A stretch of DNA of 64,000 nucleotides, taken from Diadema setosum. Lineage: Eukaryota; Echinodermata; Echinoidea; Diadematoida; Diadematidae. How positions within the stretch are numbered: position 1 is the stretch's first letter; each line of letters opens with the position of its first letter. The notes under the pieces were generated by a model. The model had not been told where the DNA came from and did not search any database. It worked only from the letters and a program-made list of their open reading frames with translations. This document shows positions 10,901-21,550 of the stretch, piece after piece. The DNA lies in contig NC_092690.1 of assembly GCF_964275005.1 (NCBI RefSeq), forward strand, positions 7,560,336 to 7,624,335, written 5' to 3'. A program made the position numbers and the translations under genes.

Positions 10901-13164
10901 CTTTTGTTGGTGGACTATCGAGTCAGTCTCAGACCTGTATTGCGTGATCTCCACCGGACGATCTTGCCTCATCGGATCACGCCTGGCGTGCCTAACACTG
11001 ACCAGACGGTAAACCATCACAAGTAGGATTCATCAGACTGCCATCCGACACACTTAGGTGAGTGGCCAGAAGCAACAATCTTTGCTTCTGGCGAGTGACC
11101 GAAGAGAAAAAAATGTATAAAAATCTGTGGAATGGGGGTATACCCAGAAAGCAGGGGCAAGATTTTTGCCTGTTCCTCACCTCCACTGTCTTAATCTCAA
11201 CGTCGAAGGTACAGCCCTGGGGTTGCAGACTGCTGGCGGGCTGGATCTCGTTGTTGCTGTAGTCACAGTGATCGCACTCGAAGGAGCTGATGACAACAGA
11301 CTTGAAGAACGGAATCTTGGTGAGGAGGAGGCGGGTCATGCCCTACCGATGTAAGACAAAAAGATAACGGATGGGAAAATGTTGAGTCCCTGGAGAATTT
11401 GCATGGCAAGACACTTCAAATGATATTATGTTTCTCTAGTTCAAGAAAACGAACATTTCCTTTTCCTTATCTGATTATATGACTAATCAATAAATCCTTA
11501 TGAAATGCGAATTAATTACTCTCCATAAAGTATCACTCACATCTCCATGGCAACCATGTTGAAGAACTTGTTGGATGACATTTTGATGACATTGAAGAAT
11601 CATCAAAATTTAGTCATACTTTTTCAGGGCCATATAAGATCGGCAAACTTTCGCTGCATGCCCTAATAAAAGTTTTGATTGTCACAATTTCACTGTACTA
11701 TAAATACGAACTTCATTTGCATCAATCATACAGGTACCAACATTGACTCAGAATATTAGGAATACAAATAGTTTTCATGGTTTTGATTTAATAAACGTAT
11801 TAAACATTGGTAACAATGATATTACAAAGCTTCAGCAGAAGTTAGAAAAACATTTCCTCACAAATGTGTCTCCACATTTGCTGTTATTCACACTGACATG
11901 ATTTACTAGACACAGGAAAATACCCTGACAAAACACCAAAATAATCACAGAGTGTCAGGTAATTTTACAACTCTCTACAGTTTTGAAATCCACTTCCACA
12001 GACACACTACACGCATCATCATTAGTAAAAACGGATCTGTAGATCCTCATGTCCCCCATGAATTTCGCCATACCACTTTACACTACACTGTCACTACCAT
12101 TGTTAGTTGATATGAAGATGCATGCATGTGCACACACACACTTTGGCCTTCGGCAAGTGGTAGGGACAGAATGCATCTGTGCATTAGCTAACAATGGAAG
12201 GGTTCTGTAGAGTGGCATGGCAAAATAAGTGGGGTAGGGACTTCGGAAGTTACATACAGTACGAAAACATTGTCTTTTGACCTTTGAACTCACATTTTCA
12301 TGACAATTCATGCAGAGACTCTCGATCTCCGTCGTTTCAAGCTCATCATAGTTCTCGGCGGAGAGGTCCTTGAGTACCATCCGGTCGTTCCCATCCTCCT
12401 TTTCCGCCATGACTCTGGTTTGGGCCGCAGAATCTCCGGTAACGTTGCAGAAAGGCCTTGAAGGAATGGGCGTACAGAGCCCACTGCTTTGTCTGTGTTC
12501 TGTGGTGTGAAGTTCTACAAAAGAAAAACCATGCATGCTTGTTTTACTTTAGAACAGACAATCTGTACCTCTGTCCTTGTAATCTTGGGGCATTAAGTCA
12601 TCTCTATACCAAACTACATAAACACATCGAAGTTAGTTCTACGAATGTAATATACTATAGTTTCACTACAATGTCAACATCAGGACCTGGTATAGCCCGA
12701 CTGGATGCCATGTAAAGCACGATGTCGCTATTTTATACAGCGACTGGGCTGTGTATAGTTTTACATCAGATAAAGCAGCAAGACCCCTGCCCAAGGATAA
12801 GTTTGTAGACCTAAAATTTAATGTTAGATGTCTAGTGAGAAGTGTAATCACTCAGGAGATTCTCTAACGGTGTTAAAGAGTCTACTGTTAGAATCCAGTT
12901 AACAATCGCATTCTGACATCATGGTCATAAAGCATAAAGTTAATTCTTAATGTTGAGACCGAAACACTACAGGACCAGTCCTCTACTTCCGTATCACTAG
13001 AGTATCAGATGTGACGTGATGTGATGTGACGTGATGTGATGTGATAATGTGATCGATGTGACGATACCTGTGTCAGTGTCACTGAACTGTGTCAGTTCAG
13101 AAGCTATGTAATTTACGCCTACTGTACGTGTAAATTAATATTTCCACTCACCAGTGTTCACCAT
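1533..13164 (-). CDS. ZPR1: ZPR1 zinc-finger protein gene, eleven coding exons, 3' end off window
   Basis: This gene encodes ZPR1, a eukaryotic protein with two C4 zinc fingers, each followed by a ZPR1-type domain. From family knowledge, it binds eEF1A and assists its folding, and in animals it also binds receptor tyrosine kinase tails and SMN. The exons join in frame: 13152-13164, 12294-12514, 11181-11342, 10138-10228, 8742-8812, 8028-8105, 6108-6230, 4110-4242, 3223-3383, 2384-2578 and 1533-1598, giving 438 codons. Every junction has GT/AG. Finger 1 is CMNC with CDHC; finger 2 is CQEC with CDSC. The duplicated motifs [17 protein letters not shown] and [11 protein letters not shown] are both present. 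About 37 C-terminal residues are missing and should lie left of the window. The start is either the small upstream exon or the ATG at 12410. Introns hold several MITEs. Very sure of identity. Confidence 0.95.
1645..1980. repeat. GATA microsatellite in ZPR1 intron
   Basis: Long runs of GATA (TAGA) units, broken by variants such as GGATGTATAGATGG, lie in the intron between ZPR1 exons 10 and 11. The tract has open frames only because the repeat lacks stops. Confidence 0.97.
2384..2578 (-). CDS. ZPR1: ZPR1 exon 10, second ZPR1 domain
   Basis: It encodes 65 residues, from [17 protein letters not shown] through FTTLEGLL to EFMEKWDK. The acceptor is TTCCAG and the donor AAG|GTAAAC. TTLEGLL mirrors TTVEGLL of exon 5, which reflects the internal duplication of the family. 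Confidence 0.95.
3223..3383 (-). CDS. ZPR1: ZPR1 exon 9, zinc finger 2
   Basis: It encodes [20 protein letters not shown] and onward to [12 protein letters not shown] closes finger 2. The acceptor is TGTCAG and the donor CGG|GTGAGT. Confidence 0.95.
4110..4242 (-). CDS. ZPR1: ZPR1 exon 8, acidic linker and start of zinc finger 2
   Basis: It opens with an acidic linker ([16 protein letters not shown]) and continues to [17 protein letters not shown], the first CxxC of finger 2. The acceptor is ATGTAG. The donor is G|GTATCC, a weak but GT donor. The split codon is completed in exon 9 as Asp (DIPFFKEV). Confidence 0.9.
4302..4712 (+). repeat. Dispersed ~420-bp repeat, partner at 55241-55686
   Basis: It aligns with 55241-55686 over its whole length. 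Shared landmarks include 'TTCAAACAAAGA' plus 'TGAACTTGC', 'AATTGACA' and 'CTGCTCATGCGCAAA'. In the better copy the ends are inverted (GCCAGTTCGGAGTT against AACTGCGAATTGGC), so it is probably a MITE. It lies in the intron between ZPR1 exons 7 and 8. Confidence 0.75.
4796..5025 (-). repeat. Inverted copy of the repeat at 488-722
   Basis: The reverse complement of this stretch matches 488-722. No ORF is present. It lies in the ZPR1 intron between exons 7 and 8. Confidence 0.75.
6108..6230 (-). CDS. ZPR1: ZPR1 exon 7, end of first ZPR1 domain
   Basis: It encodes 41 residues with [17 protein letters not shown] and the YKRT box, ending MLGFQ. The acceptor is CCCCAG and the donor CAG|GTCAGT. Confidence 0.95.
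7322..7862. mobile_element. MITE, 'TTAAAGGACAAG' family (copy 1)
   Basis: This foldback element begins TTAAAGGACAAGG. Its left arm reads 'CAGTGAAAGTTTGAGGAAAA' and the right arm is the inverse ('CCTCAAACTTTCAATGATG'). The central part is unpaired. It lies in the ZPR1 intron between exons 6 and 7. The same family recurs at 14459-15024 and 49471-50040, with partial copies at about 29780-30060 and 43873-44130. Confidence 0.85.
8028..8105 (-). CDS. ZPR1: ZPR1 exon 6
   Basis: It encodes 26 residues, [17 protein letters not shown] through PFHL. The acceptor is TTGTAG and the donor CTG|GTGAGT. It is phase 0 on both sides and lies between RR of exon 5 and IIDDPAGNS of exon 7. Confidence 0.93.
8742..8812 (-). 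CDS. ZPR1: ZPR1 exon 5
   Basis: It encodes (T)[19 protein letters not shown] and PVRR. The acceptor is TTTCAG and the donor AGG|GTGAGA. TTVEGLL is a family signature. Confidence 0.93.
9126..9570. mobile_element. hAT-like MITE with 7-bp flanking duplication in ZPR1 intron
   Basis: The termini are CATGGCTCGACACTAAC on the left and GTTAGTGTCGAGCCCTG on the right, an inverted pair with one difference. CCTTATC directly abuts both ends (9119-9125 and 9571-9577). Inside, 'GGTGGCCC' motifs repeat on both strands. CAGGG-like ends and a short target duplication suit hAT-type elements, although hAT normally makes 8 bp. It has no transposase ORF. It lies between ZPR1 exons 4 and 5. Confidence 0.85.
10138..10228 (-). 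CDS. ZPR1: ZPR1 exon 4
   Basis: It encodes [20 protein letters not shown] and [10 protein letters not shown] plus one base. The acceptor is CCTCAG and the donor GGGA|GTAAGT. It matches the family stretch that links finger 1 to its ZPR1 domain. The split codon is completed by exon 5 as Thr. Confidence 0.95.
10791..11142. mobile_element. MITE with ATACCCCTATTCCACAGA termini in ZPR1 intron
   Basis: The left end ATACCCCTATTCCACAGA is inverted at the right end as TCTGTGGAATGGGGGTAT. The next segments also pair (TCGGTCACTCGTCAGAAGCA with its inverse). The element is about 350 bp with no transposase, between ZPR1 exons 3 and 4. Confidence 0.85.
11181..11342 (-). CDS. ZPR1: ZPR1 exon 3, zinc finger 1
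   Basis: It begins [13 protein letters not shown], directly after CHEN of the previous exon, and carries CDHC, the second half of finger 1. The acceptor is CGGTAG and the donor GAG|GTGAGG. It is 54 codons long, phase 0 at both ends. Confidence 0.95.
12294..12514 (-). CDS. ZPR1: ZPR1 exon 2, N-terminus and first half of zinc finger 1
   Basis: The acceptor is TTTTGTAG and the donor AAT|GTGAGT. The exon ends in [13 protein letters not shown], carrying the first CxxC of finger 1. The internal ATG at 12410 (MAEKEDGND) is an alternative start with G at -3 and +4. Confidence 0.9.
13009..13066. repeat. GATGTGAC-type short tandem repeat
   Basis: Degenerate GATGTGACGT units are repeated in tandem. 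They lie in the first ZPR1 intron, between the candidate exon 1 and exon 2. Confidence 0.85.
13152..13164 (-). CDS. ZPR1: ZPR1 exon 1 (candidate first coding exon, MVNT + split codon)
   Basis: ATGGTGAACACTG is followed by a strong donor, GTGAGT. The context is ACAATGG, with A at -3 and G at +4. It joins the acceptor at 12514 in frame and adds about 42 residues before the internal ATG at 12410. The joined N-terminus has no stop. It may instead be a mostly non-coding first exon with translation from 12410, because this region is poorly conserved in the family. Confidence 0.6.
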
Positions 13165-14458
13165 TGTCGTTGCGGTCTTTTAAAATATATTGTCACACCG
13201 CCTCTTCTCTAACTTCTAAGGTTAATACTAGTCTTGAGTTGAACCAACCGCAAGATAGCAGCGCGCAGCTTCCATAGCAGTTGTTAGCACACACACATAG
13301 CAGCACAGCACAGTCACTAACGTTAGTTACGAACAAATCAATCAGCTTGCGAAGAACACATGTTATGAACTCACCAATTTACGTCAATCAGAAGACTACA
13401 CCATTGACCACTTTAAGAACGACTGCAAGCAAGCGACGGAATAGGAATAATTTGTCCCAGTAACAGGAGATGTTTGTGTAAGGTGTCAGATGAGCTAGAC
13501 ATGCACGCAGAGCCTACACGATCAGGAACTCGTCGAGTAGTAGCAACGGACTCAACTGCGGATCGAATCTGGCCGGTGAGAGCTAGAGGCCGGCGGCGGC
13601 GGCGGCGGCGAGATCTGTGTGACCGTACTCTACCGTGCTTGTGGCTTTTGGGTGGAGCGAGCCGCCGTGCACGCAGAGCAGCATGGATCGGATGCACAGA
13701 TACACAACAGGTGAAATGACGGGACTGGTGAATCAACATCCGTGGTTATCGAATGTATGACCACGTGTCGATGCAAAGCGCAAATTAGACTGAAAAATTG
13801 AGTACAGTCTCACTGAAAGACGTTTCTCGAAGAACACGAGATCCGAACATAGAGATCATCCCAGTGAGTGAATCGCAACTCCAAATCCTGATGTAAGGTT
13901 GCGCAATAATCTCGGGTTCATTTTTAATATGAAAGGGATAAATCAATCCAGTTTCTATTGATATGGAGCTTCAAGTTTCAAATTTTTTTATGATTTTTTT
14001 TTCAGACAATGACAAACCTCTCATGAAATAAGAAAGAACTTGTTTCTAAGAGAAATTAAAAGTCTATATGATAAAAATTGGTTTTGAAATTTGATTTGAC
14101 TTTCCTTGATTTGATTTATTGTCTAATTAAGGAAACTCAGTTTTCACATGTTTTGACCATACAGATACATATATATTACAATATGCATATATACATACAC
14201 ATTTCAATAATTCATAAACAGAAATTGTAACATGTTATGTAGATACAGTGACTATTAAGTTATAACATAATACGTAATTGTAATAATTATTGATTTCATT
14301 CACTAAACCTATTTCCTAAGTGCAATAACTAAACATAATCCTATATTTGTACTCATATTACTGTTTCCTGCAAATATTTTGGATTATCGATAGTACCCTA
14401 AAACTTTAAACCAAATGTCTTAATTATTTCATAGCATATGTAACTATATAATATGAAT
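13165..14458. other. Region upstream of ZPR1, no gene recognised
   Basis: This would hold the ZPR1 promoter. It contains a short CGG run near 13588-13611 and open frames that I cannot match to any family. A partial 'TTAAAGGGAT' family arm lies near 13990-14100. No TATA box is evident close to the first exon. Confidence 0.5.
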
Positions 14459-15024
14459 TTAAAGGACAAGTTCACCTTCATTAACATAAGGATTGAGAGA
14501 ATGTAGCAATATTAGTAGAACATATCGTTGAAAGTTTGAGGAAAATCGGACAATCCGTTCAAAAGTTATGAATTTTTGAAGTTTTTGTGCAGTCACCGCT
14601 GGATGAGAAGACTACTGCAGTGTATGATGTCACATGCGTACAACAATATAAGGAAAATATAAGGAGAATTTCACAAAATTTCATCTTTTGGAAAAAGTAC
14701 ACATTCCCTTGACTCGTCACTGACATATGTTATGGGTAATACTATTCCCATTGCCTTTAGAAAGAGGCAAGTCAAGTGCTCTTTTATTATGCGAAAAAAG
14801 TGAAAATATGTGGAATTTTCTTTACATTTTCTTTATACTGTTGTACTCATATGACATCACGAGCCTTAGTAGTCTCCTCATCCAGTGGTTCCAACATAAA
14901 AATTTTAAAAATTCATAACTTTTGCATCGATTGTCCAATTTTCCTCAAACTTTCACTGATGTGTTCTACTAATATAGTTGCATTCTCTGAATCCTTATGT
15001 TTATGAAGTTGAACTTGTCCTTAT
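14459..15024. mobile_element. MITE, 'TTAAAGGACAAG' family (copy 2)
   Basis: This is the clearest copy for arm structure. The left arm begins TTAAAGGACAAGTTCACC and the right arm ends GTTGAACTTGTCCTTA. The arms are roughly 180-200 bp and include 'TTGAGGAAAATCGGACAATC' and its inverse. There is no ORF. Confidence 0.9.
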
Positions 15025-17140
15025 ATGATAAATATAAATTGTAGTTATAGCTTTTCCCGTCCATTTTCGCACTTTAAAATTCAATTTCAAAGATTTTTCA
15101 TTCAAATTCGTCCCGACAAATTCACAGAATAAAAATCCTAACTTCAGTTTAGTCAATCGTCATTGTAATTCGTTTTTCGTCAACCATTTTCAAAGACATC
15201 GCATTCAGAATCGTCGATGGTCACTGAAATTCATCCCCGCCGCCCATCGACTGGAGAATGTAAGAATCAAATTCGTCTTTGTTCGCACAATTTCATGAAT
15301 TTTTCAAACAAATTCGTCGGATAGCATTGGTCTTTCAGTGTGAGGGTGAACTAATTCTAAGCCTGCATTATATACCTTACTTTCTCCCGGTATTGGGATC
15401 AACAGACATTATTCCTAAACCGTTTGCTTGACAATGATTTTATGTACACACATTCCACAGGAGATTGAAGGATAAAAGACAGTCACAGAACATTAAAAAC
15501 AGTAAAGACAATATTGATCATGTCGTGCCAACTTTTGGACTTTCAAGAGCTCTTTCACTTCCTGATTTTGTATTATTGCATGAAACAAACTTTATTCAAA
15601 ATGATTGACGGCAAAAAAAAAAATGATGTCTTTTTATATACATTACAAGGGTTTAAACTCTATACACACATGTAAAACTGTCTGGAAATCGTGGATCACT
15701 GTTTTCGTTTGTTTGACAGTATGTCTCTGTGTGTTCTGTGAGAAGGGTGTGTCTGTATGCTTGTGTGCTGCATGTTTGTGGGGGTGGTTTGTGTGTGTGG
15801 GGGGGGGGTACGGTATACATGTGTGTATGTTACTCCTAAATGTGGAAAAAGTGAACGGTTGTATGAAAAAAATATAACAACCAAGAAATCACAACAGAAA
15901 AGATATGAGACGAATTTGGAGGAAAATTTGACGAACATGATCGCTAAAAGACGAAACTGCTTTTGGTGTTTTGTGTGCAGCGAGTGTGACGGACGAATTT
16001 GAATGTTAAATGACGAAAATGTGTGACAAATGACTACACTGAATAGACTTTGTTCGAAAATGATCGACAAAAGACGAATTTGAAACTAGAATTGGCATAT
16101 TCTAGATCTCTCGGGAGGAAATTGAACCACAAATATATTACATTGAATGAACAAAGTTTGAAAACGAGCGGGAAAACCTATATTATAATGTCATGTATGT
16201 ACTCGTTATCTGTTTGTATAATGGATGTGTATTGTAGTTGTTCTTGTTGTGTGTGTGTGTGGGTGGGTGGGTGCTATACAAATCTAGATGTGTTTATAGG
16301 TGATGTTTGTCCGAGTGTAATGTGTATCAAAATTTTAACATTTTTAGGAATGTCCCATGCAATCTTATTGAATTGAAACATTAAATTGAAGTTATGTTAT
16401 ATAATAACAAAACTACACTTAAGAAACAAAAAATGTATATAGTATGTAATATGTTATGTGTATTGTAGTTGTTGTTGTTGTTGTGTGTGTGAGTGTGTCG
16501 TGTGTGTGCGTGTGTGTGTGTGTTTGCAATGTACACATATACATGTGTTTATAGGTGATGTTTGTCCTGGTGTAATATTAAACCAAATACATTTTGATGA
16601 GTGTCCCATGCAATCCTATTGAGTTGAAACATTACGTTGAGATTACGTTGTATATAAAACTACGCTTGAGAGACGGACCACCTGACTTGTGCGTTAAACA
16701 GATGAATATAATTGGGAAGGAAAGATCGCCTGAAACTAGTTTTCAACGTGATTGGTGCACGTAGGCGTATACCTGAGCGCTTCATGTTGAAATTCTCGTT
16801 TAGTGCATGGATGGGTTGGGTCCTGCATAACCTGTCTTAGTTTGGAGGAGACTCTTTCTGAAGAAATGGCTGAGATATTCAGAACAACACGATCCCAAAG
16901 GCGAGACCTACTTTTTATTAGCATCGCTTTGTTTTACTCTGTAAATTATACAAAAAGTCAATAGCTGAATCTTCACCTTCACCAATACTATACTATCCCT
17001 TTTTACAATGGGAAAGTTAAATATCTTCTCTGTACAATTTCTTGTTGTATGCCTTTCGTTATAGAAATAATTTTCTGCCACTCTCGTAATTTTTATTCTC
17101 TAAAAATGGTAGGGAAGTCTTCTTTTCTATATCATCATCA
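15025..17140. other. Gene-free stretch with degenerate CGAA/TTCG repeats
   Basis: No coding gene is recognised. 'ATTCGTC'-type motifs at 15060-15330 face 'GACGAAT'-type motifs at 15890-16090, suggesting the two ends of an old inverted-repeat element. GT-rich tracts lie near 15720-15830 and 16240-16530. A partial 'TTAAAGGGAT' family arm lies near 16850-17000. Confidence 0.5.
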
Positions 17141-17145
17141 TCATA

Positions 17146-17148
17146 ATG

Positions 17149-17227
<79 letters not shown>

Positions 17228-17465
17228 TAAGGTCTTATTTACCCAGGGTAGCCTCTTCAGTGTTGCCACTGCTCTACCAGAGGGCCCTGCTACTATCATT
17301 ACCCTACTGCCAGGTAGCCATTTATACACCTGGGACGAGAGGGACATAGTGGGTAAAAAAAAAAAAATCTTGTTCAAGGACGTAAGTACTGGGCGGGATT
17401 CGATCTCGGGTCCTCCGATTCGGGAGTAGGGACTCTCATCCACTATACCACAGCGCCCCCACAAT
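17146..17465 (-). mobile_element. tRNA-derived SINE with ATT tail
   Basis: Read on the minus strand, the head (about 17465-17395) has an A-box-like TGGTATAGTGGATGAG and a B-box-like GATCGAATCCC, spaced as in a tRNA-like pol III promoter. A body of about 150 bp follows, then an (ATT)n tail at 17146-17235. This order of tRNA-like head, body and short tandem tail is the SINE plan. It is not a working tRNA gene; I do not assign a named family. Confidence 0.75.
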
Positions 17466-17715
17466 ACAGACAGACAGTAAATCGTGTCGAGCTATCAACT
17501 AAGAATACGAGCTTTCAAGATGCACTTGTCTCAAATTGTATCAAGATTGTTCTTCTTTTTCTGCATGATTGTATTTCGTCTTCCTACCATAGATCCATAA
17601 TCCAAATTAACTTTTTTTTTTCAGATTTATCTTTATTGTACCACAGGGGAAAAAAAAAACTTCACAGGTCAATGGCTTTGCTTATTTTTTTTTCTCTATC
17701 CATATATATTTTGAA

Positions 17716-17723
17716 TGCATATA

Positions 17724-17809
<86 letters not shown>

Positions 17810-17939
17810 GAGAGAGACAGAGATAAAGAAATCAACTGGTAATGCATGTTTTGCCAATAGAGAATGAGTTTATTCGACTCAAATTGATTACCAGTTTATT
17901 TCTTCATTTCTTCGTGGAGCCAATACGTGAATTCTCAAC

Positions 17940-17983
<44 letters not shown>

Positions 17984-18002
17984 TCTTATATATATATATA
18001 TG
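17716..18002. repeat. TA microsatellites around a short inverted-repeat module
   Basis: (TA)n tracts at about 17726-17773 and 17942-17980 flank a module at 17826-17941. The module has 'GGTAATGCATG', 'CCAATAGAGAATGAGTTTAT' and 'GGAGCCAATACGTGAATTC'. The same module occurs at 44551-44768. A GACA/GAGA tract adjoins. Confidence 0.8.
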
Positions 18003-19340
18003 CCTATAATGACCTGTTATGGATTATCTCATTCCTGTTATAACAGAGTTTTTACCAGCATAACATAATTTGTGACCCACCACGACAAAACGACCAATAA
18101 GTTGGAAAGTTTTGTTTTTTAGATTCCAACACAATCAAAAATCTGAAATTATTGTTGGTAATGACTCTGTTATGTAAATGCACACAAGGCTATTTTCAAC
18201 ATGAGCTTGAAACAGAACAGCATGAGCAAGACTCATCAGTCACAAAAACTGATCATAATCATAAGATATGAGATATTTATGGGATTCCTCGTACAGTAAA
18301 GGCCCTTTATTGACTTTACTAAATATCGATAATTATAATGATATCGATATTATAATGCCACACGAAGACAATTCATGCAAATTAGCTTAGGTAATGATGC
18401 TACAGACCCATACAACTCTCCCAACGGTTTCTACAAAACAACATGTTAACGTTTTGGGTCCAAAACAATGTGACCTATTTAAATGTCATCTTACCGAGTT
18501 TTGTTAATGAAACAAAGAAGATACTTTATTTTTTTTTTTCTATTTCATCTCACCTAGAAATATTCGTAGCCGAGCTACGAATATGTAGGTATAGATATAT
18601 CCTCTCCTAATGAATTAAATTTAATTGTATAAGAGTCATTTAAATGATAAGAGAGACAATATTGTGTTTAATAAAGAAAGACGCGAATGAGCATTACCCG
18701 GTAGTCATCTATGGTCTAAAATTAACGCTGATAATAAATGACAACAAGCATCTTCCGTGGCTTACATTCGTACCCATTTTGAATTGATAGCAAGAAACGA
18801 TTAAGAAACGTGGATGATAGAGTCGACACAAAAGTGTAGGTCTTAGTATAAAGGAGGCATTGTAATAACCCAAACACAAGATTAAAACAATTACGAAAAG
18901 CACACATCAAAGTTTTACCACAAGTTTTAGTGAAGTCCGGTCTGATAACGAAGTATGATAACCATTGTATTTGGACGTAAGCTGTGAAAAGAAAGAGCTA
19001 CCGTTACAAGGGCACCACCACCAAGATCTTTACTGTTATAAGAATGTTTGGTGTGTTTTTTCCCTCACCGATGCAACTCTAATCACCAGCCAGTGACAGC
19101 TGGGGAAAATAATGAACGTATAGAGCGCCCTCACGTGGACATGCATGGTAGATGGTTCAAATGAACGTTTTTTGACTGTGTATAGCCCCATACAGACTAT
19201 TTTACAGACCGTCCTGCAACCCCTCCGATCCTCCCTGAAACATTTTTGCTTTCTCGGCCAAACGGGTCGACTTACCGAATTTAAACAACTTCTTTTCATA
19301 CCTTCTAGTCCTGAAATTAATCGACTTGCTAGCCAAGTAA
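18003..19340. other. No gene recognised
   Basis: AT-rich sequence with several short unrelated open frames on both strands. None shows a family motif, codon pattern or splice context that I can support. Confidence 0.5.
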
Positions 19341-19450
19341 CATTGGCATCCAGGGCGCCGTAAGCGGGGGAGCAGAGGGGCATTTGTCCCCCCCCCCCCC
19401 CCATTTTTTTTTTTTTTTTTGGGGGGGGGAGGGGACAAAACGAGTTTTTA
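19341..19450. repeat. Short repeat with poly-C/T/G core
   Basis: CAGGGCGCCGTAAGCGG is followed by long C, T and G runs. It resembles the low-complexity termini of the CAGGG-type elements seen elsewhere in the window, but no partner end was found. Confidence 0.4.
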
Positions 19451-19496
19451 CCCCCCCCCCCCATGTGCTCTCCTCCAACAAAAATTGATCAGATAT

Positions 19497-19722
19497 TCTA
19501 GCAAAGCGGTCGTAATAAAAGGTGGGTCCCACACTTCAATCACTTACAATCGCTCTGTTTTGGATATCTCAGCCATTTCAAAACCAATTTTCATCAAATA
19601 AACATTGAATTCTTATGGAATTACATGCTCTTTCATATTTCATAAGAGGTTTCTCATTATATCACCAAAGAATGTTAGAAACCTGAAATTAGGTCTTAAC
19701 CAAAACTATACAATCCCTTTAA
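19497..19722. mobile_element. Half copy of 'TTAAAGGGAT' family MITE
   Basis: Only the right arm is present, from the 'GTCGTAATAAAAGGTGGGTC' centre to CAATCCCTTTAA. It matches the right arms at 35287-35678 and 48695-49090. Confidence 0.8.
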
Positions 19723-19909
19723 GCTTTTGATGAATACATTTCAGACTAAAACCTAATGGTAAAGTGAAAGTGGTTCACCAATGCCTGCTGGCGCTGTCCT
19801 CACCCATTATCTGCACACAATGCACCAGCGGCTCATCCGCATTAGGAAATCGTAGAGTAGCTATTATGGCCAATCCTAAGATGGTGAACGAGTAACACTT
19901 CCCGTCGAG

Positions 19910-20010
19910 ATTTTGCCCCCCCCCCCCCCCAAAAAAAAAGAACAAACAAACAAACAAACAAACAAACAAACAAACACAACAACAACAAACAAACAAACAA
20001 ACAAACAAAA
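19910..20010. repeat. Poly-C followed by (AAAC)n tract
   Basis: A C run, an A run, then repeated AAAC units interrupted once by CAACAACAAC. Simple sequence. Confidence 0.9.
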
Positions 20011-20966
20011 CAGGGGAAAACAAACAAAAGTGTTACGGCGCGCTTGTTGGCATCATATACTACACGCCAGTTCTTGGAGAATATCACTGAAGAGATAATC
20101 ATCTTCACAATCATTAAATTGGCAGCTCAGGAATTCCGCGAATAATTATCTTTATGTCGGAGATAGGTTATTATAGTAGATAGAACTGGTTGAATGCGTT
20201 AACTGTTAATGCGTTGAATGCAAGGAATTGAGGAGAAATATATAATGCGTTGCCACTTTAAGAAGCAGTGACGGTGGAGAAGCTTTTGAAATTTCTTCAA
20301 CCGAAGCAAACGAGGGAAAGTAAGAATGTGATCTCTTCCCACCTACCTGGTATAATGCTATGAATATAGCAGAGGGATCAAAATGGAAGAACGTTCTTTC
20401 TCCATCTCTGTGAAAGGGGAGCGAAATGAATTCCTTGCATGCTTCTCTATCAAACAGTGACTATTTCCTCGGTGCATTTACGGGCAGATCAGTGACTGCG
20501 CGTATTATTTGCAGACTTTACCAGCTCATTGCTGTTTCTGAAATGTCTAATTCCTCACAGCAAAGATATACACTAGTCATGAAACAGACTTTTTTTTAAT
20601 GAAAATACGGCTATATCATACTCCAATCCACATAATGTACGAAGTCCCATCACACATGCCTCAGGGGTCTATCTCACGCTCACACGTCTGATAGAATGTT
20701 ACACCCAGGTTTCACAAAAACAGGGATTTCTAACTACCAGAAAGTTTATGTTGTTGTTGTTTTAAAGAACGAAAGGAGAGAGAGAGAAAATGGGGCCCTT
20801 ATACAAATAATTTGCCCCAATTTGCCCAGAAAGTTTACTTTTGAGAAAACAACTTATATGATAGATTCCATGACTGTCTTGTGCTTATATTCAAGTGCAA
20901 TTTCTCAGTACAGCGTAAACCGCCACGCAGATAATTCGATCCATGTTTACCAACTAACATTACATA
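20011..20966. other. No gene recognised
   Basis: No family motif, clear exon or complete repeat structure was seen. Confidence 0.5.
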
Positions 20967-21550
20967 ATTCAATTCAATTCAATTCAATTCGTTTATTTCC
21001 ATTTCAATCACAATAAAAACAACATGAAGCATTCAGTGTTACAGATGAACATAAAAAACAATGACATATAAAAGAAACCACAACAACGACATCAGAATTA
21101 CAGTTATAAATTGTTCCAGATTACAAAAGGGAACAAGTAAAATGGAAAATGGTGTACACATAAAAAGCCAATAAGGCCTGTAGGCGCGCGTACACTGTTG
21201 TTACAAATCATATAGAATTGGAATTTAAATTATTTTCAAAAATCATAAATCAGTTTTATACAGAAGATACACAAAAGAACATCAAACAAAAAACAAAACA
21301 AAAAACGAAATGATAAAAGGGATTGTTATATACATCAATGTTATTTTGATATAGAGACAAAAGATGTCTTTTATACTGCTTCTTGAATAAATAATTATGT
21401 TGCTTATTATAATTATCTGGGTTTATTGCATTCCCCCCCCCCCAAAAAAAAGAAAAAAGAACTGGTCCTGTTTGACGAAGAGTTTCTTTTAATTTCGTAC
21501 TAGGACATTTCCATTGATTGAATTGAATTTAATGTTAACATATTCATAAT
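20967..21550 (-). mobile_element. Probable LINE 3' end with (GAATT)n tail, minus strand
   Basis: On the minus strand a segment ends 'GAAATGGAAATAAACGAATT' and runs into repeated GAATT units (20967-20990). This is the 3'-end style of the other LINE copies here (compare 48410-48450). No reverse transcriptase frame is preserved. The 5' limit is uncertain. Confidence 0.55.

Noticed and set aside
12458-12715. Plus-strand open frame overlapping ZPR1 exon 2
   Set aside because: Antisense shadow of the exon and its intron; no motif.
13474-13739. Arg-rich open frames over a CGG run near the ZPR1 promoter
   Set aside because: Driven by the CGG repeat; no start context, splice partner or family match.
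16050-16376. Cys-rich 108-codon frame
   Set aside because: GT-rich low-complexity sequence gives the Cys and Val content; no spacing like a known cysteine domain.
17049-17429. Frame with long Asn (or Leu on the other strand) runs
   Set aside because: Translation of the ATT tail and body of the tRNA-headed SINE.
17395-17465. Functional tRNA gene
   Set aside because: A and B boxes are present, but the acceptor and anticodon stems pair poorly, and a body with an ATT tail follows, so it fits a SINE.
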